Position numbers and translations under genes: made by a program. Of a DNA stretch of 64,000 bases, positions 1-8,884 are shown in pieces. The notes under the pieces were generated by a model. It was not told where the DNA came from. It did not search any database and saw only the letters and a program-made list of their open reading frames with translations. Source of the DNA: Bacteroidia bacterium (GTDB lineage: Bacteria > Bacteroidota > Bacteroidia > Cytophagales > JAAEPT01); contig JAUIJC010000002.1 in assembly GCA_030431525.1 (NCBI GenBank), positions 1 through 64,000 of the forward strand, given 5' to 3'. Every line of letters starts with the position of its first letter. Position 1 is the first letter of the stretch.

Positions 1-1482
1 ACGTCGAACGGTGGCACGATTGATTGGAAACTTAATGGTCAGTCGGTTGGCACAGGTTCAACTTACCAGTCTTCCTCCTTGCAGGACGGCGACAAGGTGA
101 GTGCTGTGTTGACGTCGAATTCAACTTGTGCTTCTCAGTCAACGGCCACTTCTAATGTTGAGACGATTTCAGTGAATGCTTCGGTAACGCCAAGCATCAG
201 CATCGTAGCTGACAACTCGACTATTTGTTCAGGTGATGTGGTAAACTTTACGGCGACTTTGAACGGTGGCACGATTGATTGGAAACTTAATGGTCAGTCG
301 GTTGGCACAGGATCAACTTACCAGTCTTCCTCCTTGCAGGACGGCGACAAGGTGAGTGCTGTGTTGACGTCGAATTCAACTTGTGCTTCTCAGTCAACCG
401 CAAGTTCCAATGTTGAGACGATTTCAGTAAATGCTTCGGTTAAGCCAAGCATCAGTATCATGGCTGACAACTCAACGATTTGTTCAGGAGATGTTGTGAG
501 CTTCACGGCGACTTCTAACGGCGGAACGATTGATTGGAAACTTAATGGTCAGTCTGTAGGCACAGGTTCTACTTACCAGTCTTCTTCCTTGCAGGACGGC
601 GACAAGGTGAGCGCTGTATTGACGTCGAGTTCAACTTGTGCTTCTCAGTCAACCGCAAGTTCCAATGTTGAGACGATTTCGGTGAATGCTGTTTCTTCAC
701 CAAACATCAGCATCGTAGCTTCTAAATCTTCGATTTGTGAAGGGGAGGCCATTAACTACGTGGCGACTGCTTCTTCAGGTTCGATTGCTTGGAAAGTGAA
801 TGGAGCTAAGGCTGGAAACGGAACTTCTTTCAATTCCAGCAACTTGGTTGACGGCGATATCGTGATGGCTGAATTGACTTCTGATGAAGCCTGTCCAGCA
901 CAAGCGGTAGTGACTTCTAACCAAGAGCAGGTGTTGGCCAGCAAGCCTTTGAACCCAAGCGTGGAAGTGGAGTTGGATAACGGAACGTTCTTCCCAGCTT
1001 GTAAAAGCACCCAAGTTGATTTCACTGCCAAGGTTTATGACGAGGGTACTTCACCAAGCTTCTACTGGAAAGTGGACAATGTGGTAGTGGCGACTGGGGC
1101 GACCTATTCCACTTCAAGCTTGAAGGACGGGCAACAGGTTGTTTGTGAAATGATTGTTTCCGAGAGCTGTGTGGTAAGTTCAAAAGTTGCTTCCCCAGCA
1201 GTTCAGGCCGAGGTGTTGGATGCCAACGACAGCCAGTGTATCACTTATACCGAAGATGAAACCTTTGTTGACCTTCGCATCTATCCAAACCCAGTTCACG
1301 ACATCTTGAATGTTGAAGGTTTGGAGGCTGATACCGAGGTGTTCCTTTACTCTGCTCAAGGCGTTCAGCTTTACCAAGGCAAGGCTGGCCAGATTGATAT
1401 GATGGAGATGCCTGCTGGTGTTTACATGTTGAAGATTCAGTATGGCAACCGTGTAGAGATTAAGGAAATCATCCACGACTAA
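1..1482 (+). CDS. T9SS-secreted Ig-like repeat protein, 5' end outside window
   Basis: The reading frame is open from base 1, so the start codon and any catalytic N-terminal part lie upstream of the window. What is visible is a stalk of Ig-like/PKD-like modules, each with a Cys near the start (motif ICSGD) and another near the end (STC), likely a disulfide pair. The first three modules repeat every 255 bp (85 residues), nearly identical in DNA, at about 7, 262 and 517. More diverged modules follow, then a type A T9SS sorting domain with YPNPV near 1294 and a final basic stretch. This predicts Sec export, T9SS passage across the outer membrane and removal or anchoring of the C-terminal domain. 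The last 250 residues closely match the ends of the proteins at 1669-7050, 38570-42823 and 47838-51497. The cargo function is unknown because the N-terminus is missing. Confidence 0.9.
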   Translation, partial: TSNGGTIDWKLNGQSVGTGSTYQSSSLQDGDKVSAVLTSNSTCASQSTATSNVETISVNASVTPSISIVADNSTICSGDVVNFTATLNGGTIDWKLNGQSVGTGSTYQSSSLQDGDKVSAVLTSNSTCASQSTASSNVETISVNASVKPSISIMADNSTICSGDVVSFTATSNGGTIDWKLNGQSVGTGSTYQSSSLQDGDKVSAVLTSSSTCASQSTASSNVETISVNAVSSPNISIVASKSSICEGEAINYVATASSGSIAWKVNGAKAGNGTSFNSSNLVDGDIVMAELTSDEACPAQAVVTSNQEQVLASKPLNPSVEVELDNGTFFPACKSTQVDFTAKVYDEGTSPSFYWKVDNVVVATGATYSTSSLKDGQQVVCEMIVSESCVVSSKVASPAVQAEVLDANDSQCITYTEDETFVDLRIYPNPVHDILNVEGLEADTEVFLYSAQGVQLYQGKAGQIDMMEMPAGVYMLKIQYGNRVEIKEIIHD

Positions 1483-1522
1483 GAAATGTGTTAAGGCATA
1501 TTGTATCAATTTGTTAGTCCAT

Positions 1523-1563
1523 AAAAAGGCTTTCCAGCAATCGCTGAGAAAGCCTTTTTTCTT
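1523..1563 (+). terminator. Rho-independent terminator after the first T9SS gene
   Basis: An inverted repeat, AAAAAGGCTTTC paired with GAAAGCCTTTTTT around a 13-base loop, begins about 40 bases after the stop codon and ends in a T run. The A run on the left means it could also work on the other strand. Confidence 0.85.
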
Positions 1564-1620
1564 TTTGGACAGTTTTAATGAATGATTTTTGCGTTCTTGG
1601 ACTTACTTCTCTGCAATTGA

Positions 1621-1647
1621 AATTATCCTTTAATAAATAGGATAATT
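1621..1647 (+). promoter_or_regulatory. Perfect 8-bp inverted repeat upstream of the S8 protease gene
   Basis: AATTATCC (1621-1628) and GGATAATT (1640-1647) form a perfect palindrome around an 11-base A/T-rich spacer, ending 21 bases before the ATG at 1669. It could be an operator or a 5'-UTR hairpin. No regulator can be assigned. Confidence 0.4.
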
Positions 1648-1668
1648 CCATCACGAAGTCCTTTTCTT

Positions 1669-4600
1669 ATGAAAAAACCTTTGACCATCATTTTGGGACT
1701 TTGTCTGGGATTGGGGTCGACCATTGGTCAGGCGCAATCTTCAGACAAGTACGAGCTCTTTTTAGAGTCAGGGAACATCAGTCCACGGACGCAACGGGTG
1801 GCAGAAACCCAGCAGTTGGAAGCTGGCTCTTACAAAATCATTCAGTTCACTGCATTGCCCAATGCCCAGCAGAAGCAGGCGCTGGCCAACAAGGGCATTC
1901 AGCTTTTGGGCTACGTGCCCAATTACGCGTTCTATGCGGTGGTCAATTCGGACCTTGAGCTTTCCGCTCAGGAAATGGCAGATTTTTCCATTCGGGTGAT
2001 CATCTCCGTTTCACCATCCTTCAAACTTTCTCCATTGCTTACTCAAGAGAAAATGCCCGAATGGGCCGTGGTGGAAGAAGGGAAAGTGGATCTCATTGTC
2101 TCGGTTTTTGAGAATCAGTCTATGGCCTCAGCCTTAGAAGAACTGAGGACTTATGGAGTGGTGCAGGGAGAGGCCATTGGCCAATCTGTGGCTTTAAGGA
2201 TTCCTCAAGAAAAATTGATGGAATTGGCAGGTCTGTCTTTTGTTTCCTACTTAGAGCCAATACCTCAGCCAGATGAGGCAGAGAATGATGAGGGGAGAGG
2301 CACTCACCGAGGGACTGCAATTTTGACGCACTACGCAGGTGGCGATAAATACGATGGAAGTGGTGTGACGGTGGCCATTGGCGATACAGAGCTTCAATGG
2401 GAACACATCGATTTTGCTGGACGACTAAACTACAAGAGTAGCGACAAAGGGTTTAGTAGCGATCACGGCACACACGTTGGGGGAACGGTTGCCGGCGCAG
2501 GTAACATAGATCCGACCAAGCAAGGACAGGCGCCTGGCGTGGAAATATTTTCCTACACACAAAGTAATGGCATCTATGACATTCCAAATTCCTATGCGGA
2601 TGGCGTGCGCCTGACAACGCAGTCTATGGGCTCGAGTTGTCCGTCCTCTACGGGTCTGGCCAACTACACTTCTCGAGGGCAGACGATGGACCGACAAGTG
2701 CGTGATTACCCATCGGTGATGCACTTTTGGTCATCAGGAAATGACGGTTACGATGATTGCCAGCGCTACCCTTCGGGCTGGGGAAACCTTTCCGGAGGCT
2801 ACAAGAATGCCAAAAACATTATGGTGGTGGGCCGTGTCGATTACCGCGACCAGATTTCTGGTTCAAGTAGTCGAGGCCCCGCCTATGACGGTCGCATCAA
2901 GCCAGATATTGTAGGTATGGGCTCCTCGGTGTCCTCAACCACCTTTAATAATAGTTATAATACCAAGTCAGGAACTTCCATGTCCACTCCTGGAGTATCC
3001 GGCGTTTACGCACAATTGCTCCAAGCTTACCGCGAGCATAATGGTGGTAGCGATCCAAAGGGCGGACTGCTCAAGTCCATTATGCTGAATACGGCTAAGG
3101 ATTTGGGCAACGAAGGTCCCGACTTTATCTATGGCTGGGGAAGGGTGAATGCCCTGAAGGCGTTGAACTGCATCAAAGACCAGCGCTACTTTATTGGTAG
3201 CCTTTCTGACGGAGATCAAGCAAGCCATACGGTTACGGTTCCGGCAGGGGTAAAGCGCATGCGCGTAATGGTGTATTGGTCAGACTATACGCCTGCCACT
3301 GGGGTGTCAAAACACTTGGTGAACGACTTGGACATGACCTTAAGCCAAGGTGGTACCACCCATTACCCTTATGTGTTAAACCCTTCGCAAACCAGCAGTA
3401 CTGCGCTTAACACGCCTGCCACCAGAGGTGAAGACCATCTTAACAACATGGAGCAGGTGGTTATCGACAACCCTTCTGGTTCATACACGGTCAACCTGAA
3501 CGGGTATTTGATTCCGGAAAGCCCGCAGGAATACTATGTGGTTTATGAGTTTTTGACCGAAGACATTACCGTGACCTATCCCGTGGGTGGAGAGGGTTTT
3601 GTGGCAGGAGAAACCCAACGAATTCGGTGGGACGCCTATGGTAACTCTGGGGATTTCAAGTTGGAGTACACTACGGATGGCGGAAATTCTTGGAATACCA
3701 TCACCACATCAGTAAGTGGTTACACCCGATACTATTCTTGGACAGTGCCTTCGACGGTTTCTGGTCAGGCTAAAGTGCGTGTCAGCCGAAACGGTTTTTC
3801 CGACGAGAGCGATGCAAACTTTGCCTTGGTCGGTGTTCCGAGCAATCTGGATGTGGATTGGGTGTGTGATGCCCAGAGCGTTTATCAAATCAGTTGGGAT
3901 GCCGTTTCCGGTGCCGACGCCTATGTGGTTTATCAGTTGGGCTCCAAATACATGGATTCCATTGGTACCACCACCGACTTGAATTATCAATTGCCTTTCG
4001 GAACCGGCATGAAGGATTTGTATGCCGTGGCGTCTATTAAGGATGGCGTAATTGGCCGTAGGGCAATCGCCGAAGAGCGCACAGGAAGCGGAACTTATTG
4101 TTCGGAGGTCGGTCAGCCGATGACGGTACTTTTGAGCCAGCCAACAAACGGTTCGAGCTTTACCGAATTGGATGACGTAACGGTCAAAGCCGATGTGACG
4201 GCTACATCTGGAGAAACCATCACCAAGGTTGAGTTTTATGTGAACGGCGTTTTGGCGGGTTCCACCACCAATTCTCCTTACCAAGGGACGCTCTCAGGCC
4301 TTACCGCTGGAGATTATACCATTTATGTCATCGCCTATGAAACGGGAGGTAACAATGTAAAATCCAATGAGGTGACCATCAAGGTGACCGAGGTAATGGA
4401 TTATGACGTGGCGGTTTCCAATCTAAATATTGTTACGCCTGCCCAGTGCGGAACTACGATTGACTTCGATTTCGATTTGGAAAATAAGGGCGTGCAGTCG
4501 TTGGCTTCCTATGATTTGGAAGTGTACCTGAACAACAGCCTGATTTTATCTGAATCTAGAAATGAGAGCTTGGCCACGGGTAGCTCGACTACGGTGAGTT

Positions 4601-7050
4601 TTACTGATTTCCAAGTTTCTCAAAATGGTGATAACGACTTGAAGCTTGTCGTGAAAAACCCGAATGGGAATACCGACGAAAATCTGGCGGATAATGAAGC
4701 GATGAAATCCTTTGTGATTGGATTGGGCGAGGCGCACCAGTTTGTGATTGCCTCACGATCAGAGAACTCGGCCATGGCTTTTGAGATTTTGGATAACGGG
4801 ACTCTGGTCGCTGAAAAATCGGATGCGACTGTTTCAACTTCGGGAGCGAATACAGTCTATGACTTCTGTTTGGTGGATGGTTGTTACGATTTGAAAGTGA
4901 CCGATGCCTTCCAAGCTGGCGGTTGTAATGAACCTGCTTGGTCTGCCTCAGCCACCTATTTGGGTGACAGCGGTTCTGGAGGAACCGGCACCGGTGAGGT
5001 AGTTTCTCACAACGGAAAACTTTGGAGAGCGCTTTGGTGGACCAATAATGAGGAGCCAAGTGTTGAGCCAGTTTGGACGGAAGTAGGTGACTGCAATGTC
5101 ACCTATGACACGGACAGCTATCAATTGTTGGACAAGGATGCCAAGCTGTTGGCCAGCCAAGAGGTGGCAAATTATGCATCTCCACAAACGGATGCGTTCT
5201 GTACGGGTAGTCAAACGGTGGTAAGCGCAGATTTCTCTGCGAATAACCAAGCGGTTTACAGCTGTTCGGATGTGACCTTCACCGCCAACACGACTGGAAC
5301 GATTACTTCCTATGCGTGGGATTTCGGAGCGGACGCTACTCCGGCCACGGCCACGGGCATTGGCCCACATGTAGTTTCCTATTCAAGCACGGGAGCAAAA
5401 ACAGTAAGCTTGACGGTGAACGGCAATGTGGTGGAAACCAAGACGAATTATGTCACAGTTTCCCAAGACCCAAGCCGTCAGCCAAGCCTTTCGGTGGCTT
5501 ATGATGCGACCACTATTTGCGCCGGTGAAACCGTGAATGCCAGCGTTTCTAACGTTCAATTTGGTGGTTCTAATCCTCAGTTTGAATGGAAAGTGAATGG
5601 CCAAACGGTTGCTACGAATGGCAATCAAACTTTTGCCTTCTCCAATTTGAATGATGGTGACCAATTGGGCGTAACACTTGTTACCAATGAAACTTGCGTG
5701 ACCAGCTCAACTGCCAGTACTTCCAGCGAACTGGTCACAGTGAATCCGATGGTGACACCAACGATTAGCATTTCGGCAGATAAGACAAATATCTGTTCAG
5801 GCGATTTGGTAAGCTTTGCATCGACTTCCAACGGCGGAACCATTTCATGGGAATTGAATGGTCAGTCTGTCGGAAACGGTTCGGCCTACCAGAGTTCCTC
5901 CTTGAATGATGGCGATAAGGTTGTGGCGGTCTTGACCTCGAACGCAACATGCGCAAGCGCTACCATGGCAACTTCGAATGAGGAAACCATCAATGTGAAT
6001 CCGATGGTGACGCCAACGATTAGCATTTCGGCAGATAAGACAGCTATCTGTTCAGGCGATTTGGTCAGCTTTACTTCGACTTCCAACGGCGGAACAATTT
6101 CATGGGAATTGAACGGTCAGTCTGTTGGAACCGGCTCGACCTACCAGAGTTCCTCCTTGAATGATGGCGATAAGATTGTAGCCATTTTGACCTCAGACGC
6201 AACTTGCACAAGCGCCTCCACGGCGACTTCGAATGAGGAATCCATCAGCGTGACTCCGCTGGTAACACCTGCCATCAGCATTGCATCAAACAAATCATCC
6301 ATCTGCGAAGGGGAGTCCATGACTTTCACGGCAACGGCCTCTTCCGGAACGATTGATTGGAAAGTAAACGGCCAGTCCACGGCAAGTGGTCAGGCTTTCC
6401 AAACTTCGGCCTTGGTCAACGGGGATATCGTGCAAGCGGTATTGACCTCGGACGAAGTTTGTTCTTCTTCGCCAACGGCAAGCTCCAATGAGGAGCAGGT
6501 TTTGGCCAGCAAACCATTAGATCCAAGCGTAAGCGTAGAAATCGAAAATGGCGAGGCTTTCCCTGTCTGTGCGAATACGACATTGAGCTTTAAGGCCGAT
6601 CCAGTGGATGAGGGAACCAACCCGAATTTCTATTGGAAGGTGGACAATGTGGTGGTTGGTCAAGGCGACAGCTACAGCACCGCAACGCTCAAGGATGGAC
6701 AGGAAATCGTCTGTGAGATGGTGGTGTCCGAAAGTTGTGTTGTCAGCTCCAAGGTGGCTTCCACGCCTGTTATGGCCGAAGTGCTTGACGCCAACAACAG
6801 CCAGTGCATCACCTTCACGGAGAATGCCTTATTCCAAAACGTTGTGCTCTATCCGAACCCAACCGCTGATGTGCTGAACATCGAAGGTTTGGAGGAAGGC
6901 ACCCAATTGAGCTTGCTTACCTCTCAAGGGGTGATGATTCAAGAGGGCCTTGGGTATGAAGTTCAAATGCAAGCATTGCCTGCTGGAACCTATTTCCTAA
7001 AAATTGAAAAAGGGGAGAAGGTGGTGTTTAAATCGATTGTCAAGCAGTAA
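1669..7050 (+). CDS. Secreted subtilisin-like (S8) serine protease with CBM5/12, PKD and Ig modules, T9SS cargo
   Basis: The 1793-residue protein starts with a Sec signal peptide (hydrophobic core residues 5-20, cleavage probably after QAQ). A propeptide-like region leads to an S8 catalytic domain of about 220-500. Asp239 (AIGDTE), His266 (DHGTHVGG), oxyanion Asn358 (SSGNDG) and nucleophile Ser437 (SGTSMSTPG) are all present, so it should be active. Downstream come a beta-sandwich region (640-800), a bacterial Ig-like domain (820-910), a CARDB-like domain (915-1020), a carbohydrate-binding module of CBM5/12 type with the aromatic pattern W..Y...G..V...G..W.A.WW (1085-1140), a PKD domain (1184-1265), Ig-like repeats and a type A T9SS domain (YPNPT near 1726). 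It is an extracellular or surface protease with a possible polysaccharide anchor. The ATG opens directly onto a good signal peptide. Its C-terminal third is paralogous to those of three neighbouring genes. Confidence 0.95.
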   Translation: MKKPLTIILGLCLGLGSTIGQAQSSDKYELFLESGNISPRTQRVAETQQLEAGSYKIIQFTALPNAQQKQALANKGIQLLGYVPNYAFYAVVNSDLELSAQEMADFSIRVIISVSPSFKLSPLLTQEKMPEWAVVEEGKVDLIVSVFENQSMASALEELRTYGVVQGEAIGQSVALRIPQEKLMELAGLSFVSYLEPIPQPDEAENDEGRGTHRGTAILTHYAGGDKYDGSGVTVAIGDTELQWEHIDFAGRLNYKSSDKGFSSDHGTHVGGTVAGAGNIDPTKQGQAPGVEIFSYTQSNGIYDIPNSYADGVRLTTQSMGSSCPSSTGLANYTSRGQTMDRQVRDYPSVMHFWSSGNDGYDDCQRYPSGWGNLSGGYKNAKNIMVVGRVDYRDQISGSSSRGPAYDGRIKPDIVGMGSSVSSTTFNNSYNTKSGTSMSTPGVSGVYAQLLQAYREHNGGSDPKGGLLKSIMLNTAKDLGNEGPDFIYGWGRVNALKALNCIKDQRYFIGSLSDGDQASHTVTVPAGVKRMRVMVYWSDYTPATGVSKHLVNDLDMTLSQGGTTHYPYVLNPSQTSSTALNTPATRGEDHLNNMEQVVIDNPSGSYTVNLNGYLIPESPQEYYVVYEFLTEDITVTYPVGGEGFVAGETQRIRWDAYGNSGDFKLEYTTDGGNSWNTITTSVSGYTRYYSWTVPSTVSGQAKVRVSRNGFSDESDANFALVGVPSNLDVDWVCDAQSVYQISWDAVSGADAYVVYQLGSKYMDSIGTTTDLNYQLPFGTGMKDLYAVASIKDGVIGRRAIAEERTGSGTYCSEVGQPMTVLLSQPTNGSSFTELDDVTVKADVTATSGETITKVEFYVNGVLAGSTTNSPYQGTLSGLTAGDYTIYVIAYETGGNNVKSNEVTIKVTEVMDYDVAVSNLNIVTPAQCGTTIDFDFDLENKGVQSLASYDLEVYLNNSLILSESRNESLATGSSTTVSFTDFQVSQNGDNDLKLVVKNPNGNTDENLADNEAMKSFVIGLGEAHQFVIASRSENSAMAFEILDNGTLVAEKSDATVSTSGANTVYDFCLVDGCYDLKVTDAFQAGGCNEPAWSASATYLGDSGSGGTGTGEVVSHNGKLWRALWWTNNEEPSVEPVWTEVGDCNVTYDTDSYQLLDKDAKLLASQEVANYASPQTDAFCTGSQTVVSADFSANNQAVYSCSDVTFTANTTGTITSYAWDFGADATPATATGIGPHVVSYSSTGAKTVSLTVNGNVVETKTNYVTVSQDPSRQPSLSVAYDATTICAGETVNASVSNVQFGGSNPQFEWKVNGQTVATNGNQTFAFSNLNDGDQLGVTLVTNETCVTSSTASTSSELVTVNPMVTPTISISADKTNICSGDLVSFASTSNGGTISWELNGQSVGNGSAYQSSSLNDGDKVVAVLTSNATCASATMATSNEETINVNPMVTPTISISADKTAICSGDLVSFTSTSNGGTISWELNGQSVGTGSTYQSSSLNDGDKIVAILTSDATCTSASTATSNEESISVTPLVTPAISIASNKSSICEGESMTFTATASSGTIDWKVNGQSTASGQAFQTSALVNGDIVQAVLTSDEVCSSSPTASSNEEQVLASKPLDPSVSVEIENGEAFPVCANTTLSFKADPVDEGTNPNFYWKVDNVVVGQGDSYSTATLKDGQEIVCEMVVSESCVVSSKVASTPVMAEVLDANNSQCITFTENALFQNVVLYPNPTADVLNIEGLEEGTQLSLLTSQGVMIQEGLGYEVQMQALPAGTYFLKIEKGEKVVFKSIVKQ

Positions 7051-7078
7051 GAACTGTTGTTAGATAAAAGGTGAAATG

Positions 7079-7112
7079 TAAAAAGGCCTCGGTGAAAACC
7101 GAGGCCTTTTTG
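7079..7112 (+). terminator. Rho-independent terminator of the S8 protease gene
   Basis: AAAAAGGCCTCGGT pairs with ACCGAGGCCTTTTT, 28 bases after the stop codon. An almost identical hairpin follows the paralogous gene ending at 42823, so the terminator seems to have been duplicated with the 3' module. Confidence 0.9.
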
Positions 7113-7160
7113 GTGTTTAAATAGCTGAAGGTGAGGTCTTTTTTCGAGAGTTCAACTCCA

Positions 7161-7312
7161 CTGGTTCGAGAGTTCAGCGAAGCGCTCTCGGACCTAAAAC
7201 GGCTCAAGTCTCCCGACTTGAAACTTAAAACTATGTGGAATTTTTTGATTGAGTGATTGGCAAGTCAGGAGACTTGAATGTAATGGGGCACTTCACCGAA
7301 CTCCCGCACCTG
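7161..7312. repeat. Intergenic palindromic repeat, family R1, copy 1
   Basis: The element of about 150 bp begins CTGGTTCGAGAGTTCAGCGA and ends with the diverged complement of that arm, CTCCCGCACCTG. An inner inverted repeat (CAAGTCTCCCGACTTG and CAAGTCAGGAGACTTG) lies inside. Copy 2 is at 8715-8862 and a half copy at about 10130-10215. No coding capacity is seen. Confidence 0.8.
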
Positions 7313-7324
7313 TGATGAGTAAAA

Positions 7325-8029
7325 TCATTCGACAATCTGAACCTCTTTGCTCACCGCCCTGTACTTGTTGCGGATGACTCCGCCCTCTGAGGTGGCATCT
7401 TCCGCCTCCAATTGTTTTGTGCGGTCAAGGATACAGGTTGACGGGCCAACAGGAAGGTTTTTCTTTTGAATTTTTCCCAAGACCAATTTGGAAGCTCCTT
7501 CGCTTGTCTGAAGGTAGAGGGCATCATCTCCCCACTTCCAGCTACCGATAAACAAGCCTACGCTTTCGTCATTAGCCAAAGCGCTACCATCCCACATGAG
7601 TTCTTCGGCTTTGGATTTGGTGATGGTGTCAAAATCGTCTGGGAAAGCAATGCTCGATACCGTAGGCACCTGATTTGTGAATGTCTGTCCCTCCGCATTG
7701 GTGTATGAGAAAGTACCCGCGTCAATCTCACCGGCGAATTCCGTCACATATCCTGCGTAAAATGCATTATAGGGCAGTTCTTCTCCGTTGAAAGTGACGA
7801 AATCAGTGGTGTTCAATTTGAGGATGGTTCCGGTCGGTCCTCCGAACTTAAACTGGGCCACCACTGTGGTTTTGTCGCTGTTAGCGTCATAGAACTGCTC
7901 ATAGATCGTGTAAATCTTCTCTTGGTTCACGTCTGAGGCGTTTTCCACTTCGCAGGAGTACAACGAGGCCATCAGCAACATGGCGATTCCGGTCATCAAG
8001 ATTGATCTGAGATTCTTCATGATTTTCAC
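7325..8029 (-). CDS. Putative outer-surface lipoprotein, function unknown
   Basis: The 234-residue product has a basic N-terminus, a hydrophobic stretch and a lipobox, SLYSC, with the lipidated Cys near residue 26, followed by acidic residues typical of exported Bacteroidota lipoproteins. The body is mostly predicted beta and I do not recognise a domain. A second in-frame ATG three codons in is an equally good start. The gene stands alone on the minus strand between two R1-bearing gaps, convergent with the S8 protease gene. No function is proposed. Confidence 0.75.
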   Translation of the reverse strand: MKIMKNLRSILMTGIAMLLMASLYSCEVENASDVNQEKIYTIYEQFYDANSDKTTVVAQFKFGGPTGTILKLNTTDFVTFNGEELPYNAFYAGYVTEFAGEIDAGTFSYTNAEGQTFTNQVPTVSSIAFPDDFDTITKSKAEELMWDGSALANDESVGLFIGSWKWGDDALYLQTSEGASKLVLGKIQKKNLPVGPSTCILDRTKQLEAEDATSEGGVIRNKYRAVSKEVQIVE

Positions 8030-8284
8030 TTTTTCATTTTGGTTTACTTTTCATCAACAAGATCTGTGGACTTGTTGCTGATGCTTGGGTTTTTAAGCCA
8101 AACTTATCCCAAAGTACTTAAAAATGAGGAATTAATGAGCAAATCAAACCGGTGTGCAAAGGAGGGTGAAAGTGCTATTTATCTTATTGGACTTTGCACG
8201 GCCAATACTCCTTTGGTTTAAGAGCGCTTAGCTGAACTTACATTCCAGTAAAGGGGCAGAAACACAACTTCATTTCTGCTCCAT

Positions 8285-8704
8285 TTAGTTCAATCGGATG
8301 GTAATTGTGGGATTATTATCCTTATTGATTTCAACCAAAGCCTTTTGGAAATCGGGTTTCCCACGCAATTTTTCATGGTTTGAAATACCCACAGGTTCTT
8401 TTGGAATGCCGAAAATATAGGTGTCCAACTTTCCGTTTTTATTTTCGTCATGAATGACTCCCACGGCATACTTTCCAGCAGGGATGTCATTAAGTTTTAT
8501 TGTTGCATTGTTTCCCTGTACGCTAAAGGTCTTTTTGAATGCCGGCTTTTCCAAAAAGTCATCTTCGTTGTCGTATAACTCAACAATCAAATTGGCCTTG
8601 GAAGAGGCTATCCCCGAAACTTTGATTTTAATCTGGGGTTCATTGTTTTGGGCAAAACCAAAGACAATGAAAAGTAGAAGGGTGAACAAGTTTGTCATAG
8701 CCAT
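8285..8704 (-). CDS. DUF2141 family exported protein
   Basis: This 139-residue protein has a signal peptide (residues 1-18, cleavage near FAQ) and a single DUF2141 domain. The family signature appears as a G-I-...-L-I-V-E-L-Y beta strand near the N-terminus, the IPAGKYAVGVIHDENKNGKLD turn region around residues 77-97, and the following GIPKEPVG stretch. DUF2141 proteins are small periplasmic or surface beta proteins of unknown function. The Asp/Asn-rich turn (DENKNGKLD) looks like a calcium-binding-type loop, but that is inference. It starts just left of R1 copy 2 and has no clear operon partner. Confidence 0.85.
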   Translation of the reverse strand: MAMTNLFTLLLFIVFGFAQNNEPQIKIKVSGIASSKANLIVELYDNEDDFLEKPAFKKTFSVQGNNATIKLNDIPAGKYAVGVIHDENKNGKLDTYIFGIPKEPVGISNHEKLRGKPDFQKALVEINKDNNPTITIRLN

Positions 8705-8714
8705 TTATTCTCCA

Positions 8715-8862
8715 CTGGTTCGGGAGTTCAGCGAAGCGCTCTCGGACGGAAAACCGTTCAAGTCTCCCGATTTAAAACTGAAAACTATGTGGAATTTTTT
8801 GATTGAGTGTTTAGCAAGTTAAGAGACTTGAATCTAATGGGCACGAGAGCGTCCCGCACCAG
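8715..8862. repeat. Intergenic palindromic repeat, family R1, copy 2
   Basis: It starts CTGGTTCGGGAGTTCAGCGA and ends GTCCCGCACCAG. Its middle (ACTATGTGGAATTTTTTGAT) is identical to copy 1. The right arm lacks the TTCAGCGAA portion, a small internal deletion. Confidence 0.8.
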
Positions 8863-8884
8863 TAATGTCTAATTCGTCAAGTCT

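Noticed and set aside
8253-8285. Terminator of the DUF2141 gene
   Set aside because: GCAGAAA...TTTCTGC forms a short stem right at the stop codon, but there is no T run on the minus strand, so it was not listed.
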